Below, piece after piece: positions 26,590 to 34,217 of a stretch of DNA of 64,000 nt. The DNA comes from Oscillospiraceae bacterium (GTDB lineage Bacteria; Bacillota; Clostridia; Oscillospirales; Oscillospiraceae). Location: positions 124,001-188,000 of the forward strand of contig JAETNP010000001.1 in assembly GCA_021768185.1 (NCBI GenBank), written 5' to 3'. A program made the translations under genes and the position numbers. Under the pieces are notes generated by a model. It saw nothing but the letters and a program-made list of their open reading frames with translations. It did not search any database and was not told the DNA's origin. The stretch's first letter is position 1. Each line of letters opens with the position of its first letter.

Positions 26590-27735
26590 GTGGAAAAGCT
26601 GCGCATTATGAGCGTCTTCGGCACCCGGCCGGAGGCCATTAAAATGGCCCCGCTGGTCAAGGAGCTGGCCGGGCGGGAGGAGATCAAGTCCATCTGCTGC
26701 GTCACCGCCCAGCACCGGGAGATGCTGGACAGCGTGCTGGAGGTCTTCTCGCTCAAGCCGGACTGGGATCTGAACATCATGACCCCCCGGCAAACCCTGA
26801 GCACCATCACCAGCAAGTGCCTCACCGGCATGGACGAAGCCATCGACGCCCTGAAGCCGGACATGATGCTGGTCCACGGGGACACCTCCACCACCTTCGC
26901 GGGGGCGCTGTCCGCCTTTTATCACAAGGTCCCGGTGGGTCACGTGGAGGCGGGCCTGCGGACCTACGACAAGTACTCCCCCTATCCCGAGGAGATGAAC
27001 CGGAAACTGGTCACCGCCATTGCGGACCTCTACTTCTGCCCCACGGAGAACAATCGGGAAAACCTGCGCCGGGAGGGCGTCACCGAGGGGGTGTTCGTCA
27101 CCGGCAACACGGTGATCGACGCCCTAAAGACCACCGTGCGCCCGGACTATGTTTTTGCCACGGAGGAACTTAACCGCCTGCCCTATGACAGCAAAAAGAT
27201 TCTTCTTGTGACCTGCCACCGCCGGGAGAATTACGGCCAGCCCATGGAGGACATTATGTCCGCCCTAGCCCACATTGCCCGGACCCACGAGGATGTGGAA
27301 CTGGTCTATCCCGTCCATTTGAGTCCCGTGGTCCAGGAGTGCGCGAAAAAACACCTGGCGGATATCCCCAACGTCCATCTTATTGCCCCGCTGGCGGCAG
27401 ATGAGATGCACAATCTCATGGCCCGGTGCTACTTGGTGCTCACCGACTCCGGCGGCCTCCAGGAGGAGGCCCCTGCCCTGGGGAAACCAGTCTTAGTGCT
27501 GCGCCGGGAGACGGAGCGTCCCGAGGCCGTAGCCGCCGGAACGGTAAAGCTGGCGGGGGTGGCCTATGATGACATCGTCCGCATGGCGGACGAGCTCATC
27601 ACCGACCCTGACGCTTATGCCGCTATGGCACACGCGGTCAATCCCTACGGGGACGGGAATGCCTGCCGCCGGATTGCTGACGCAATCCTGTGGCACTTTG
27701 GCCGGGGTCCCCGGCCGGAGGATTTCCACGCATGA
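26590..27735 (+). CDS. UDP-N-acetylglucosamine 2-epimerase (non-hydrolysing)
   Basis: 381 residues from GTG 26590, seven bases after AGGAGG and one base after the upstream stop codon. It interconverts UDP-GlcNAc and UDP-ManNAc. Signatures: IMSVFGTRPEAIKMAPLV, HVEAGLRTYDKYSPYPEEMNR, LVTCHRRENYG and LTDSGGLQEEAPALGKPVLVLR. WecB/MnaA orthologue by content. The product UDP-ManNAc feeds teichoic-type or ManNAc-containing secondary wall polymers, in line with the transferase gene upstream. Confidence 0.95.
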   Translation: MEKLRIMSVFGTRPEAIKMAPLVKELAGREEIKSICCVTAQHREMLDSVLEVFSLKPDWDLNIMTPRQTLSTITSKCLTGMDEAIDALKPDMMLVHGDTSTTFAGALSAFYHKVPVGHVEAGLRTYDKYSPYPEEMNRKLVTAIADLYFCPTENNRENLRREGVTEGVFVTGNTVIDALKTTVRPDYVFATEELNRLPYDSKKILLVTCHRRENYGQPMEDIMSALAHIARTHEDVELVYPVHLSPVVQECAKKHLADIPNVHLIAPLAADEMHNLMARCYLVLTDSGGLQEEAPALGKPVLVLRRETERPEAVAAGTVKLAGVAYDDIVRMADELITDPDAYAAMAHAVNPYGDGNACRRIADAILWHFGRGPRPEDFHA

Positions 27736-27746
27736 TCTCTGCCGCC

Positions 27747-27813
27747 GGGCGGCGTGTGCGCCGCCGGACCGGTCGTTTAGACGCCGCAGGCGGCTAAATG
27801 ACGGTCCCCGGGG
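27747..27813 (+). repeat. Two-hairpin dispersed repeat, copy 1
   Basis: First hairpin GGCGGCGTGTGCGCCGCC; second, GGACCGGTCGTTTAG ... CTAAATGACGGTCC. A second copy at 43307-43365 keeps both hairpins but changes the inner stem on both sides together (TTTAG/CTAAA to TTGGG/CCCAA), so base pairing is conserved. Confidence 0.75.
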
Positions 27814-28426
27814 CAGTTTCGACGAGAGCCGTTTCTCTTCGCTACCCCGGGGGCTACGCGCCCCCGGACTCCGCGCCTACTTTTTGTGTGAACAAAAAGT
27901 AGGCAAAAAGTCACTTAAACCTGGCGGTTTAAGAATCCCTCATGTTTTGATTAGTTTGCGCCCGAGGCATAGTCGGTTTTGTCTACCGTACTGCCGTCCG
28001 CTTCGTTCCTCTTTTGCGTCTATTTTAGCGTGGTCATCGGTAACCCCTACCGTGTAGCGGGGCAAACTCCCCGGGGGTGCGTGATGGGAGCTTCTCCATT
28101 CTATCGCACTTCTGGCGATGATTAAAGACTGGTTGTAGAAGCGGCGCCGCAGCGAAATCTCCCGTTAGAATCCGTGGGTAGAACCACCAGTCCGGCGCAC
28201 CAGCGAAGGATCAAGGGTAGAATTAAACCCGGTTCGTCGGAGGGAAACTAATTACCCCCGTAATGAAGGAGAATTCTCAAGGAACGTAGTTCCTTGAGCG
28301 ACCTTTTGCTTCTTTTCGTTCGCACGAAAAGAAGGCCCCGCGCCGGCGAGGCGCGAATCTATCTGACAGATAGGAAGCAGAATGCGGCGCGCAGCGCCGC
28401 AGATCAACCGGAAAGGCGGCGTCCCC
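27814..28426 (+). other. Structured non-coding stretch of about 600 bp
   Basis: No credible gene. It contains many inverted repeats: CCTACTTTTTGTGTGAACAAAAAGTAGG-type hairpin (27878-27905), GACTGGT (28128) with ACCAGTC (28188), CTCAAGGAACGTAGTTCCTTGAG (28276-28298), TTCTTTTCGTTCGCACGAAAAGAA (28311-28334) and CTATCTGACAGATAG (28359-28373). One dispersed repeat copy lies at 28041-28079. It may be a repeat-derived or structured RNA element; no known RNA family was recognised. Confidence 0.6.
28041..28079 (+). repeat. Dispersed GC-rich repeat, copy 1 of 3
   Basis: TAACCCCTACCGTGTAGCGG followed by GGCAAACTCCCCGGGGGTG. Related copies are at 34035-34072 (+) and 39229-39268 (-). Confidence 0.65.
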
Positions 28427-29191
28427 TTGGATAAGAAACGAATGCTCTATACGACCATGGGCTTCGGCATCCTACTGATCGTTATTATGATCCTGTTAGC
28501 CTGGGGCGGACGCCGCCAGTCCGGCGGGATCATCCTCCCGGAGAGCCAGACCGACAACACCGGCATGGATGAAAACAGCCAGAACAGCCGCCTGCATACC
28601 GTCTCCGTCTCGCCGGAGACCGCCAGCGCCGCCATCAGCTTCCTGACCATGTCCCGCCCCTCCTCCTACAGCCGCACCCAGCTGGTGGAGACCTTCTGGA
28701 GCGGCGGCAGCGGCCAGTCCTCCTTTCAGATCTACGTCAGCGGCACCCGCACCCGGCTGGACGCCACCCTGCCGGACGGCAGCGTGCGCCACACTCTGGT
28801 AGAGAAAACCGAAGAACAGACCCTTGCCGGCGTCTGGTACGACGAGGAAGCGGAATGGACGCTGCTGCGCTCTCCGGACCTCACCGCCGACTTGGCGGGG
28901 CGGATGCTGAGCTACGAGGCCCTGCGGGAGGTCCCGGTGGAGGACATCGCCCTGGCGGACTATCGGGAGGAGAACGGCGCGGGCTGCATCTACGTAGAGA
29001 CCCATCCCGACGAGGCGGGGTACCGGGACCGGTACTGGGTCAGCGTGGAGAGCGGCCTGCTGACCACGGCAGAGCGCCTCTATGGCGAGACCGTCGTCTA
29101 CCGTTTCACCGCCGGGGAAGCGGACGTGTCCCCCCAGGAGGAGAGCCTCTTCCTGCTGCCCAACGGCAGTACGCTGGCGGACGCGGCGTGA
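28427..29191 (+). CDS. Membrane-anchored protein of unknown function
   Basis: 254 residues from TTG 28427, eight bases after AAAGGCGG; an ATG five codons later is an alternative, while the upstream frame reads through the repeat. One N-terminal membrane anchor (LYTTMGFGILLIVIMILLAW) precedes an extracytoplasmic domain of beta-strand-like character. It includes SFQIYVSGTRTRLDATLPDGSVRHTLV and a repeated pattern of acidic and aromatic residues, reminiscent of LolA/outer-lipoprotein-sorting-like folds. That resemblance is weak. No function is assigned. Confidence 0.7.
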   Translation: MDKKRMLYTTMGFGILLIVIMILLAWGGRRQSGGIILPESQTDNTGMDENSQNSRLHTVSVSPETASAAISFLTMSRPSSYSRTQLVETFWSGGSGQSSFQIYVSGTRTRLDATLPDGSVRHTLVEKTEEQTLAGVWYDEEAEWTLLRSPDLTADLAGRMLSYEALREVPVEDIALADYREENGAGCIYVETHPDEAGYRDRYWVSVESGLLTTAERLYGETVVYRFTAGEADVSPQEESLFLLPNGSTLADAA

Positions 29192-29210
29192 ACTTAATTC
29201 TATATGTGCA

Positions 29211-29240
29211 GCGGGCCGGGAGGCTTCCCTCCCGGCCCGC
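29211..29240. terminator. Hairpin between convergent genes
   Basis: GCGGGCCGGGAGG (29211-29223) pairs with CCCTCCCGGCCCGC (29227-29240) around CTT. No T run follows on either side, so termination strength is uncertain. Confidence 0.6.
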
Positions 29241-29248
29241 ACAATATT

Positions 29249-30043
29249 CTATTGACTTCTCCGCTGTGAAAATCGCTCCAGCACCCAGGCGGCTCCCAGG
29301 CACAGGACGTCCGCCGCTAGGATCAGGGCGGTCCAGACCATCACGCCGTAAAACCCATTCCGCCCCACCATCAGGCCGATGCCGGCGTGAAGGACGAATC
29401 CCAGGACCAGCAGCAGCGTCAGGGCTTTTGCCCGGTCCTGCCGGTACCGCCACGCCGTCCAGTATACCACCCAGGCGTAAGCCACGGATACGACGACGAT
29501 GCCCAGATGCCAGGCCCGCCGGGCTCCCAGGGTATAGAGAAAGGGATAGATCCCCACAGACGCGATAATCAGCGCGTTGCGCACCGGTCTCTCCGTGCGC
29601 AGCAGCGGATAGCACACCGCCCAGCCGAAAGCCAGGCATTTCAGCACCCCCGACGACCACGTAAAACGGAATCCGTTCACGATGCAGACCACCAGCGCCG
29701 CAATCAGACACCCGGCAGTCACCCCCACAAAGAGCCACCACCGCCACCCGCCATTCTTCCGCCGGGCGGTCTCGGCGTAGGCCACGGTGTCCACCACTAC
29801 GTCCTGCACTTCCGGCGGCACCGGGGGCGCCTCGTCTCTCTCCCCTGCCAGCAGTTCGGTGACGCTGACCTCCAGCGCCGCCGCCAGCTCCCGCAGAAGG
29901 GTGATGTCCGGGTAGCTCACGGACCGCTCCCACTTGCTGACGGCCTTGTCGGTGACCCCCAGCTTGTCCGCCAGCTGCTGCTGGGTCAGCCCCAGCGCCA
30001 GCCGCCGGTCCCGGATGAACAGGCTGATCTTGTTTTCTTCCAT
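29249..30043 (-). CDS. XRE-family regulator fused to a membrane domain
   Basis: 264 residues from ATG 30043, eight bases after AAGGAG. Residues about 1-65 are a helix-turn-helix of the XRE/Cro type (LALGLTQQQLADKLGVTDKAVSKWERSVSYPD). The rest has about six hydrophobic segments (from WWLFVGVTAGCLIAALVVCIV onward). HTH-plus-membrane proteins of this kind are common in Firmicutes, but their signal is usually unknown. It is divergent from the AraC-type gene, sharing a 105 bp intergenic region with a palindrome. Confidence 0.85.
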   Translation of the reverse strand: MEENKISLFIRDRRLALGLTQQQLADKLGVTDKAVSKWERSVSYPDITLLRELAAALEVSVTELLAGERDEAPPVPPEVQDVVVDTVAYAETARRKNGGWRWWLFVGVTAGCLIAALVVCIVNGFRFTWSSGVLKCLAFGWAVCYPLLRTERPVRNALIIASVGIYPFLYTLGARRAWHLGIVVVSVAYAWVVYWTAWRYRQDRAKALTLLLVLGFVLHAGIGLMVGRNGFYGVMVWTALILAADVLCLGAAWVLERFSQRRSQ

Positions 30044-30068
30044 GTCCGCATCTCCTTCCAAGGCATAA

Positions 30069-30086
30069 TGATTGCAATTGAAATCA
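30069..30086. promoter_or_regulatory. Palindrome in the divergent regulator promoter region
   Basis: TGATTGCAATTGAAATCA is an 18 bp near-perfect palindrome centred on CAATTG. ATAATGATT occurs on both sides (30066 and 30089), somewhat like Fur-type repeats. A TATAAT for the rightward gene sits at 30109-30114 without a good -35, which would fit activator-dependent control. Confidence 0.45.
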
Positions 30087-30148
30087 AGATAATGATTTTC
30101 TATTCCGATATAATAAGGACAGGGCAGTCAAAGGAGGCACTAACGCAA

Positions 30149-31129
30149 ATGGACGAATGGCACAGCCTGATACAGATCATCATCGAAGAAGTTGACGGGC
30201 ACATCCGGAAGCGTGACGATGAAGCGCTGACCCTCTCCGCGCTTTCCCGGAGGCTGGGGTTTTCCGAGTTTTATGTTTCCCGCAAATTCTGTGAAATTTC
30301 CGGAATGCACTTCCGGGATTACCTGCGCCACCGCACCCTGGCGTTCGCGCTGAAGGAAGTCCGGGATACCTCCCGGGGCCTTCTGGAGATTGCGCTGGAT
30401 TACGGTTTTTCCAGTCACGAAGCATTTTCCCGCTCCTTCAAGGAAGCCTACGGCATAACCCCCAGCGAGTATCGGAAATCCCCCGTACCCGTCGTCCTCC
30501 GCACCATCATCAAGCCCTTTGACTGCTACTTGATTCGTATTGGAGAAACAAGCATGAAAAATACTGCAGATGAAGTAAAGGTCTATTTTGTCTCAATTCC
30601 CGCCCATAAGTATCTGCATATCCGCAATTACGAGAGCGTCGGCTACTGGGACTTCTGGCAGAAGCAGAGCCAGATCCCGGGGCAGGACTGCGAAACGATC
30701 TGCGGACTGCTGGACAGCATCAAGGGCAAACTGGACGACATGGGCGGCGCGGAAGCCAACAGCGGAGCCGGCCAGATCATGGCCTTCATTAACGAACCCA
30801 CCGGCAGGATCTGCAGCTGGGGCATCCCCCTGGCGGAAAGCTACGGTGTGCGGCTCCCCGCGGACTACTGCGGCGAGATCCCGGAGCAGATGCAGCTCAT
30901 GGACGTGCCGGAGGGCGAGTATATCGTATTTGAGCACGGGCCCTTCGACTACCAGACGCAGAATCAGGCCGTCGAGCAGAAGATCGAGGAAGCAATGAAA
31001 AATTTCGACTACGCCTCCTCCGGTTTCTGCCTCGACGACACCCAGGGCAGGGTGTTCTACTTCTATCATGACCCTGAACAGTTCTGGAAATATGTCAGGC
31101 CGGTCAAGCGGCTGACCGTGGAAGCATAA
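30149..31129 (+). CDS. AraC-family regulator with GyrI-like effector domain
   Basis: 326 residues from ATG 30149 after AAAGGAGG. The N-terminal ~110 residues hold two helix-turn-helices of the AraC/XylS type (LTLSALSRRLGFSEFYVSRKFCEISGMHFRDYL and LLEIALDYGFSSHEAFSRSFKEAYGITPSEYRKS). The C-terminal ~170 residues resemble the GyrI/Rob small-molecule binding domain (VYFVSIPAHKYLHIRNYES; DVPEGEYIVFEHGPFDYQTQ). Such proteins usually sense amphipathic compounds and activate export genes. No target gene is adjacent. Confidence 0.9.
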   Translation: MDEWHSLIQIIIEEVDGHIRKRDDEALTLSALSRRLGFSEFYVSRKFCEISGMHFRDYLRHRTLAFALKEVRDTSRGLLEIALDYGFSSHEAFSRSFKEAYGITPSEYRKSPVPVVLRTIIKPFDCYLIRIGETSMKNTADEVKVYFVSIPAHKYLHIRNYESVGYWDFWQKQSQIPGQDCETICGLLDSIKGKLDDMGGAEANSGAGQIMAFINEPTGRICSWGIPLAESYGVRLPADYCGEIPEQMQLMDVPEGEYIVFEHGPFDYQTQNQAVEQKIEEAMKNFDYASSGFCLDDTQGRVFYFYHDPEQFWKYVRPVKRLTVEA

Positions 31130-31165
31130 GCCCCGAGCGGCCCCCGCCGCTCCCATCCAACAATC

Positions 31166-31197
31166 AGGCGGTTATCTGCAGCAGATAACCGCCTTTT
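31166..31197 (+). terminator. Terminator of the AraC-family gene
   Basis: Perfect 13 bp stem AGGCGGTTATCTG / CAGATAACCGCCT with loop CAG, then T4. Confidence 0.9.
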
Positions 31198-31254
31198 GCG
31201 TATTTGCGGCGCCGACAGGGCCATTGTAGACATATTTTTGAGGGAAATCAACCG

Positions 31255-32076
31255 CTAATCGGTTGAACCGCCGGGTAAACCACTGGTTGAGTCCCCTTGG
31301 GCCTTCTCGCTTTCCGCCCTTTTTTCCCGTTTCAGCTCCTCGTACACCTCCGACAGCAGCCGCCGGTCCTGCTTGGTCCCCATGAAGTCTGCCTCCCGGA
31401 ACATATCCGGTCTTCGCCGCAGGGTGCGGAGCATGGACTGCCGCTTCCGCCAGAGGGCCACGTTGGCGTGGTGTCCGCTGAGGAGGACATCCGGCACCCT
31501 CCGCCCGTGCCACTCCTCTGGGCGGCTGTACTGGGGGTACTCCAGCAGGCCGTTCCAGTGGCTCTCCTCCTCGTAGCAGGACGCCTCCGGCAGCACGCCC
31601 GGCACCATCCGGCACACCGCGTCCGCCACCGCCATGGCGGGGATCTCCCCGCCGGTGAGGACGAAATCCCCCATGGAGATCTCCTCGTCCACGCACTCCT
31701 CGATGAACCGCTCGTCGATGCCCTCGTAGTGGCCGCAGACCAGAATGAGGTGGTCGTAATCCGCCAGCAGCTGCCGTGCCTTGGCCTGGCAGAAGGTGGT
31801 CCCGCAGGGGGACAGATAGATGGTCCGGGTCCTCCCCGTACCGAAGTTGGCCCGGATATAGGCCCAGCAGCGGTACAGCGGGTCCGCCTGCATGACGGCC
31901 CCCCGGCCTCCGCCGTAGGGGTAGTCGTCCACCTGCTTCTGCTTGTTGACGGTGAAATCCCTGATCTGGTGGGCCCGGATGCGGATGAATCCCCGCTCCT
32001 GGGCACGACCCAGGATGGACTCGTTCATCATATCTTCCACCGTCTCGGGGAACAGGGTCATGATATCAATTCTCAT
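31255..32076 (-). CDS. trmD: tRNA (guanine(37)-N1)-methyltransferase
   Basis: A 273-residue SPOUT enzyme that makes m1G37 in tRNAs, preventing frameshifts. MRIDIMTLFPETVEDMMNESILGRAQERG is the N-terminal signature. HLILVCGHYEGIDERFIEECVDEEISMGDFVLTGGE is the knot and SAM site, and RRVPDVLLSGHHANVALWRK is also diagnostic. It has a charged C-terminal tail beyond residue 240. It lies 26 bp after rimM. Confidence 0.97.
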   Translation of the reverse strand: MRIDIMTLFPETVEDMMNESILGRAQERGFIRIRAHQIRDFTVNKQKQVDDYPYGGGRGAVMQADPLYRCWAYIRANFGTGRTRTIYLSPCGTTFCQAKARQLLADYDHLILVCGHYEGIDERFIEECVDEEISMGDFVLTGGEIPAMAVADAVCRMVPGVLPEASCYEEESHWNGLLEYPQYSRPEEWHGRRVPDVLLSGHHANVALWRKRQSMLRTLRRRPDMFREADFMGTKQDRRLLSEVYEELKREKRAESEKAQGDSTSGLPGGSTD

Positions 32077-32102
32077 ATTTTCTACCTGAAAATGGATTTT
32101 AT

Positions 32103-32609
32103 TTATAACTCGTGGGTGCCCAGCCCCTCCATCATATGGACGTCCACCGTCCCCGCCGCCATATCGATCCCGGCGATGAACGCCGGAACGGCGGGAATCA
32201 GGAATTCGTCCCGCCCGCCACGGACCACATAGATCTTATGGGCGGGATAGGAGAGGACCTCCTCCAGCTTTCCCAAGTTCTCCCCGGTCTCCACGTCCCG
32301 GGCGGTGAGCCCAATGAGCTCCTCATCAAAATACTCCCCCGGGGGCAGGGACACATCCTCCCGGCGGACCTTCACCCGGCAGCCCTTGAGGACCAGGGCG
32401 GCGTCCATATCGTCCACACCCTTCAGTTTTGCCAGCAGGCAGCCCTTATGGACCCGGCTTGTAATGCAGTCGTACGGCTCACCGCCGATGAACAGGGTTT
32501 TGCACCCGGCCAGTGCATCCGCGTCCACCCCCTGGGGCAGCAGCTTGACCTCGCCCCGGATGCCGTGGGTATTGACGATCTGCCCGGCGGTAATAAATGG
32601 CAGTTCCAT
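32103..32609 (-). CDS. rimM: 16S rRNA processing/maturation factor
   Basis: 168 residues; assists 30S head assembly and binds S19. The N-terminal domain begins FITAGQIVNTHGIRGEVKLLP, and the PRC-barrel part has EYFDEELIGLTARDVETGENLGKLEEVL and DEFLIPAVPAFIAGID. It sits between the BTAD regulator (19 bp) and trmD, part of the usual rimM-trmD pair. The pair lacks rpsP and rplS here. Confidence 0.96.
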   Translation of the reverse strand: MELPFITAGQIVNTHGIRGEVKLLPQGVDADALAGCKTLFIGGEPYDCITSRVHKGCLLAKLKGVDDMDAALVLKGCRVKVRREDVSLPPGEYFDEELIGLTARDVETGENLGKLEEVLSYPAHKIYVVRGGRDEFLIPAVPAFIAGIDMAAGTVDVHMMEGLGTHEL

Positions 32610-32628
32610 GACAACTCTCCTTCAACTG

Positions 32629-33846
32629 TTATGCCAAAACGGCGTCCACCGCCCGGATGCTGGTGCGCAGCAGCAGCGGACAGCGGGGGTATTTTTCCGT
32701 AAAGCTGCTGAGAATACGGTCCAGAGCCAGCTGACCCTTCTCCGGACTGGGGGCGGGCAGCAGCAGCAGATACTGACTGGCGCTGTACTGGGTCACCACG
32801 TCCCCCCGCCGCAGGGTGCCCTGGATGCAGTCCTCCAGCTTCTCCATATAGTCGTTCAGCAGCCGCAGGGGCGGCGTGGACCCGTCCCGCATGGAGGCGG
32901 AAATCATCCCCAGATTCACGCTGCGCCCGGAGCGGGCGATGGAGCGGGCCTCCAGGTTGTAGATGTCCGTAAAGACCTCCGGCTCGCAGAAGAAGGCCCC
33001 TGTCAGCCGGTCCTCCCGGAGCAGCAGGCGGCTGATGGCCGCCAGGTCCTCCGTCTCCCCCGCCGCGCCCAAACTGCACGCCCGGCTGATCTCCTGGTAG
33101 AGCTGTGTCACCTCCGCCGAGGGCGTGACGCCCAGCTGGGTGTAAAAGAGGTTATACATCCGCTTGTAGCGCTCCAGGGCCTGCCGGGCCTGTCCCGTAT
33201 GGACCAGCCCGCGGATGAGGTAGTAGTAGAAGCTCTCCTCATAGCCGTCGATCTGGATGGCCCGGCCGCAGACATTGATGATGTCCTCCCACCGGTCCTG
33301 GGCAGAGAGCAGTCCCACGGTGGTCTGCACCAGGCGCACGTACATGGTATGATAGTAGTCCGCCAGGGGCCTGACCCAGCTCTCCCCTATGGCCTTGGCA
33401 AGAAAGTCGTTCCGGTAGAGGGCCAGGGCGCTCATGCAGGTCTCCAGCCGCTCCTCCGGCAGCAGCCAGGGGGTCCCCACCCGCTGGCAGGCCAGCTCGA
33501 AGAGCTCCGTATCCATCTGGATGGGCACACCGGCGTTCCAGGCGTAGGAGCCTCTGGTAACCAGGATCATATCCCGGCTCTCCGGCAGGCCCAGCTCCTC
33601 CAGCAGCTCCCTGACCCGATAGACCAGGGTCTTCAGCGCCCCTTGCGGGCTCTTCCCCTGCTCTCCCGGGTAGAGCAGATTGATAAGCTCATCCACAGGG
33701 ATGGCCCGATTGCGGAAAACGATCAGGTAGGCCAGCAGCATCCAGGGTTTTTTCAGGTGGTAATTGCTATCTTCAATGGTTTTGTCCCCGTAAATCAGGG
33801 AGCATCCGCCCAGCATACGGATTTTCAGAATCGGCTTGGAACTCAC
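32629..33846 (-). CDS. BTAD/SARP-like transcriptional regulator
   Basis: 405 residues from GTG 33846. The N-terminal ~100 residues form a winged helix of the OmpR/SARP type (LKIRMLGGCSLIYGDKTIEDSNYHLKKPWMLLAYLIVFRNRAIPVDELINLLYP). It is followed by a bacterial transcriptional activator domain of TPR-like helices (about 110-270; GYEESFYYYLIRGLVHTGQARQALERYKRMYNLFYTQLGVTPSAEVTQLYQEI). The C-terminal part (about 280-405) is less clear; MEKLEDCIQGTLRRGDVVTQYSASQYLLLLPAPS is reminiscent of a degenerate GGDEF-like fold. It leads the rimM-trmD operon. Confidence 0.85.
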   Translation of the reverse strand: MSSKPILKIRMLGGCSLIYGDKTIEDSNYHLKKPWMLLAYLIVFRNRAIPVDELINLLYPGEQGKSPQGALKTLVYRVRELLEELGLPESRDMILVTRGSYAWNAGVPIQMDTELFELACQRVGTPWLLPEERLETCMSALALYRNDFLAKAIGESWVRPLADYYHTMYVRLVQTTVGLLSAQDRWEDIINVCGRAIQIDGYEESFYYYLIRGLVHTGQARQALERYKRMYNLFYTQLGVTPSAEVTQLYQEISRACSLGAAGETEDLAAISRLLLREDRLTGAFFCEPEVFTDIYNLEARSIARSGRSVNLGMISASMRDGSTPPLRLLNDYMEKLEDCIQGTLRRGDVVTQYSASQYLLLLPAPSPEKGQLALDRILSSFTEKYPRCPLLLRTSIRAVDAVLA

Positions 33847-33902
33847 GGCGCGTCACGTCCCTTCTCTTTTACCGGGCGTCTTATTGCTCCGGCATTTTTT
33901 CT

Positions 33903-33931
33903 ATTATGCCATAATTTGGTGAAAAAAGCAA
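33903..33931 (-). promoter_or_regulatory. Promoter of the BTAD-rimM-trmD operon
   Basis: Minus strand TTGCTT (33931-33926), 17 bp spacer, CATAAT (33908-33903). Confidence 0.65.
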
Positions 33932-34034
33932 TTCCGGAAGCGGGAAAATAGGAAAATCAATTTATGGGCGGGACCGCTTCTGCCGCGCTCCGCGCGGCGG
34001 GGAGGCTTCTTCAATTGGCCCGGGCTGCGCGGCC

Positions 34035-34072
34035 TAACACCTGCCGTACGGCGGGGCAGACTCCCCGGGGTG
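34035..34072 (+). repeat. Dispersed GC-rich repeat, copy 2 of 3
   Basis: TAACACCTGCCGTACGGCGG followed by GGCAGACTCCCCGGGGTG. It lies at the left end of the recombinase/surface-protein module; an inverted copy lies at the right end (39229-39268). Confidence 0.65.
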
Positions 34073-34130
34073 CCGGGTTTTGGATGTTGGCCTCTATAAA
34101 TACTGCGAATTTTCCGGATAGTTTCCACTG

Positions 34131-34140
34131 AACATGCAAC
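34131..34140 (+). repeat. AACATGCAAC direct repeat, copy 1
   Basis: The same ten bases recur at 35270-35279, just inside the right inverted repeat of the switch. A possible binding site shared by the recombinase promoter and the switch. Confidence 0.4.
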
Positions 34141-34171
34141 TTTTCCCTCTTTTGTGCGAAAATATATATTA

Positions 34172-34194
34172 CTTCCGAGCTTAAAGCTCGGAAG
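34172..34194 (+). promoter_or_regulatory. Palindromic operator candidate before the recombinase
   Basis: CTTCCGAGCTT-A-AAGCTCGGAAG is an 11 bp perfect inverted repeat around one base. It sits between an AT-rich -10-like stretch (TATATATT, 34163-34170) and the ribosome site. It may be an operator at the start site or an mRNA hairpin next to the Shine-Dalgarno sequence. Confidence 0.5.
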
Positions 34195-34217
34195 CAATAC
34201 ACAAAGGAGGGCCTTCT

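Noticed and set aside
27814-28426. Group II intron or insertion-sequence remnant
   Set aside because: No domain V-like hairpin, reverse transcriptase, transposase fragment or target duplication was found.
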